Translations under genes and position numbers: made by a program | The notes under the pieces: model-generated | Told to the model about the DNA's origin: nothing | The model's database searches: none | Seen by the model: only the letters and a program-made list of their open reading frames with translations | From: WTJY01 sp041568735 | GTDB taxonomy: Bacteria; Chloroflexota; Anaerolineae; Promineifilales; Promineifilaceae | Assembly (NCBI GenBank): GCA_041568735.1 | Contig: JBFFZG010000225.1 | Span: 1-8,113, forward strand | Reading direction: 5' to 3' | Length of the DNA stretch: 8,113 bases | Shown: positions 7,501 to 8,113 of the stretch, one piece after another | Position numbering within the stretch: position 1 is the first letter of the stretch | Layout: each line of letters starts with the position of its first letter

Positions 7501-7608
7501 CAGGCCGTCGCCCTGCCAGGGGATGTGGCCGGCCAGCAGCGGCTGCAGGGACAGGCTCGACGCCGCCAGGAGAAAGGCCAGCCAGGCCAGGTACGAGCGC
7601 CGGGGCAT
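4558..7608 (-). CDS. Protein A: PTPS_related-type polytopic membrane protein with beta-rich C-terminal modules
   Basis: This 1016-residue protein is the upstream paralogue of B. Helix 1 (about 7-26) precedes a loop with D34 and H38, then GYGFPLFNYYPPL (68-80), a run of helices to about 208, LYQRAALAE (144-152), LSHN (189-192), AFFWVPALLEQ (238-248) and QFPWR (351-355). An outside segment has GTT (435-437) and YLPR (442-445), followed by a beta-rich domain with FPGWRAEVDG (485-494) and DLPAGSH. Helices at about 535-552 and 575-592 lead to three tail modules (about 618-750, 765-873 and 885-1012). The last has SYTVFVQLL (928-936) and TTGWLPGE (959-966). It is probably a GT-C-fold envelope protein exposing its tail outside the cell; donor and acceptor are unknown. 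The ATG lies 6 bp after the menH stop, without a clear Shine-Dalgarno. Residues about 213-220 derive from a heptamer repeat. Confidence 0.87.
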   Translation of the reverse strand: MPRRSYLAWLAFLLAASSLSLQPLLAGHIPWQGDGLLHLYRLPALEFSLNPVVLSGWFPRWLPVLGTGYGFPLFNYYPPLATYLLLPLRWAGLSVPGAAAAGYALAFLLLAGSISGWAGSMWGRRAGMAAAVLAALSPYLLANLYQRAALAELWGLAWLAAAGWAAWALAAGRRAAWLPLVFSLAALLLSHNITALIGLPLVLGVWALRAGGRGTGNGERGMVGWMVSAVGMGLGLSAFFWVPALLEQAYVQIDRLVGSSNFAFANHFLTVGELVALPGAVDPALINPGLPLGPGWPALALALSGMMRRPRAAHGRGLWWGLLLGTVACLWMTTASSTFLWETLPLLPFVQFPWRFLGPAAIGLALLGGYGVDGLLDRLAASGRPGALPLASGIGWLALAVTALPYLFPPAAPALPDNPTPADLILFEVESGWLGTTSAADYLPRAVAELPPPRPSADPAFMAGGPPFEVAVAAAGSRTFPQFYFPGWRAEVDGRPAAVYPSGPSGLIAVDLPAGSHQVQFAFGPTPLRRLAGFVSGVSWVALLLGLLWLKIRPGVRPKKREESPGAAGRTASISAAAWLLLAIGLLLVKGALLDRVDSPVRQSRFDGQSVRGTEPANLNFGGRLLLVGLERPAGPHPADQPLELALYWQGKQFDRELSVGVHLLDGDGLRYGQSDHLHPGDFPLPRWRPEQYARDPHAIRLSPGTPPGGYRLELFVYDPVDGRRVDLWNDVGQPIGSRAEIGRVVIGLPERFPDPAVLRPAERLDREIAPGITLLGIDGSATPLQVGETLSLTLYWAVTGRPAAPLDEDLLLIGGGEIAAAFPLSPNAPGPDWEAGRAQRDDYRLRLPAGLAAGRYRLELAGLTLAEVEVVVPARRLDPPAAGLSLDQPVGEAAVLRGADITLCAEPAGLPCGVVLVWEAAAESDTSYTVFVQLLGPDGRIVAQHDGLPVNDGELRPTTGWLPGEFLVDVHPLSPPDSPPTGAYRLIAGLYRADTGERLPAGEADFVLIGQYTVP
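6947..6978 (-). repeat. Heptanucleotide tandem repeat (GGGGAAC on minus strand), locus 3
   Basis: On the plus strand there are three perfect GTTCCCC units (6951-6971), flanked by a partial CCCC (6947-6950) and a degenerate GTCCCCC (6972-6978). The orientation is opposite to loci 1 and 2, so here the GGGGAAC strand is the coding strand. It encodes GRGTGNGERG at about residues 212-221 of protein A, between two hydrophobic segments. Protein B shows no trace of it in the equivalent loop (about 210-222). Confidence 0.93.
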
Positions 7609-7614
7609 GAGCCG

Positions 7615-8113
7615 TCAGGTGATCCGGTCCCAGAAATTCTCGACCAGCCGGGCGAAGACGGCCGGCTGTTCGAGGTGGATGTTGTGCCCGGCTTCGGCCA
7701 CTATCTGGACTTCCGCCCGGGGCAGTTCGGCCCCCATCAGGCGGGCGATTTCGGTAAATTTTGGATCTTCCTCACCGCAGAGAAGGAGGACGGGGCGATC
7801 GAGCTCGGGCAGCTTCCACCAGAGGGAGGGCTGGGCCCCGGTGCCGATCCCGCGCAGGCTGTTGGCCAGCCCCCGGGCGGAATTGGCCAGCCGCCGGTGG
7901 CGGAGCTCGGTTCGAACCGACTCGGGGAGGCGGCTCTGGCTGGCCCACAGCGGCAGCCGCTCCCAGAAGGCGACGAATGGGGGAATGCCTTCTTCTTCGA
8001 TATGGTCGGCCAGCTGGCCGTCCGCCTCCTTGCGCGCGGCCCGGGCCTCGGCCGGCTTCAGGCCGGGGGAGCCGCTTTCCAGGGCCACGCTGCGCACCCA
8101 TTCCGGCCAGAAG
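7615..8113 (-). CDS. menH: MenH-like alpha/beta hydrolase, N-terminus cut by window edge
   Basis: The C-terminal 165 residues of an alpha/beta hydrolase most like 2-succinyl-6-hydroxy-2,4-cyclohexadiene-1-carboxylate synthase, a cytoplasmic enzyme of menaquinone synthesis that removes pyruvate from the MenD product. Evidence in the fragment is LESGSPGL (11-18) after the nucleophile strand, a helical cap with NSLRGIGTGAQPSLW (84-98), LLLCGEEDPKF (109-119) with D116 as the triad aspartate, and AGHNIHLEQP (141-150) with H143 as the triad histidine. The family is usually about 250-270 residues, so roughly 90-100 residues, including the nucleophile serine, lie beyond the right edge. The open frame continues through 8112, so the GTG at 8097 is not the start. 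The TGA ends 6 bp before protein A. A related C-C hydrolase cannot be fully excluded, but the cap and ESGSPGL favour MenH. Confidence 0.82.
   Translation of the reverse strand, partial: FWPEWVRSVALESGSPGLKPAEARAARKEADGQLADHIEEEGIPPFVAFWERLPLWASQSRLPESVRTELRHRRLANSARGLANSLRGIGTGAQPSLWWKLPELDRPVLLLCGEEDPKFTEIARLMGAELPRAEVQIVAEAGHNIHLEQPAVFARLVENFWDRIT

Overview
The window is very GC-rich and gene-dense, and all coding runs right to left on the minus strand. By gene content and protein style I think it comes from a Chloroflexota bacterium (Anaerolineae or Caldilineae type). The evidence is large polytopic glycosyltransferase-like proteins with the QFPWR and GxPLFNxYxPL signatures, long C-terminal beta-rich tails, a family 39-type protein with a GLWFDEAW loop, and a menaquinone gene. 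This assignment is an inference from protein style, not from a search.

Layout in transcription order: (1) 8113-7615, the 3' two thirds of a menH-like alpha/beta hydrolase, cut by the right edge; (2) 7608-4558, a 1016-residue PTPS_related-type membrane protein (protein A); (3) 4500-1396, a 1034-residue tandem paralogue of it (protein B); (4) 1399-2, the N-terminal 466 residues of a family 39-like GT-C glycosyltransferase (protein C), cut by the left edge. Gaps are 6 bp, 57 bp and a 4-bp overlap, so the four genes look like one transcription unit. The 57-bp gap carries a plausible sigma70-like promoter that may re-initiate transcription at protein B with almost no leader. There is no gene-free stretch longer than 57 bp, and I see no RNA genes, CRISPR arrays, insertion sequences or terminators.

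Proteins A, B and C probably form an envelope glycan module. Each has an acidic residue in its first predicted extracytoplasmic loop, as lipid-phosphate-sugar-dependent GT-C enzymes do. A and B add a beta-rich segment in the middle and three tail modules that resemble one another. What they glycosylate cannot be read from the sequence. menH appears to be simply cotranscribed.

The most unusual structure is a heptanucleotide tandem repeat (GGGGAAC/GTTCCCC) at three places inside the two paralogues, in both orientations and at non-equivalent positions. It has been absorbed into predicted loops without breaking the reading frame. Other points are the G7 tract in the spacer of the putative internal promoter and a 27-bp stretch that is identical in the two otherwise diverged paralogues.
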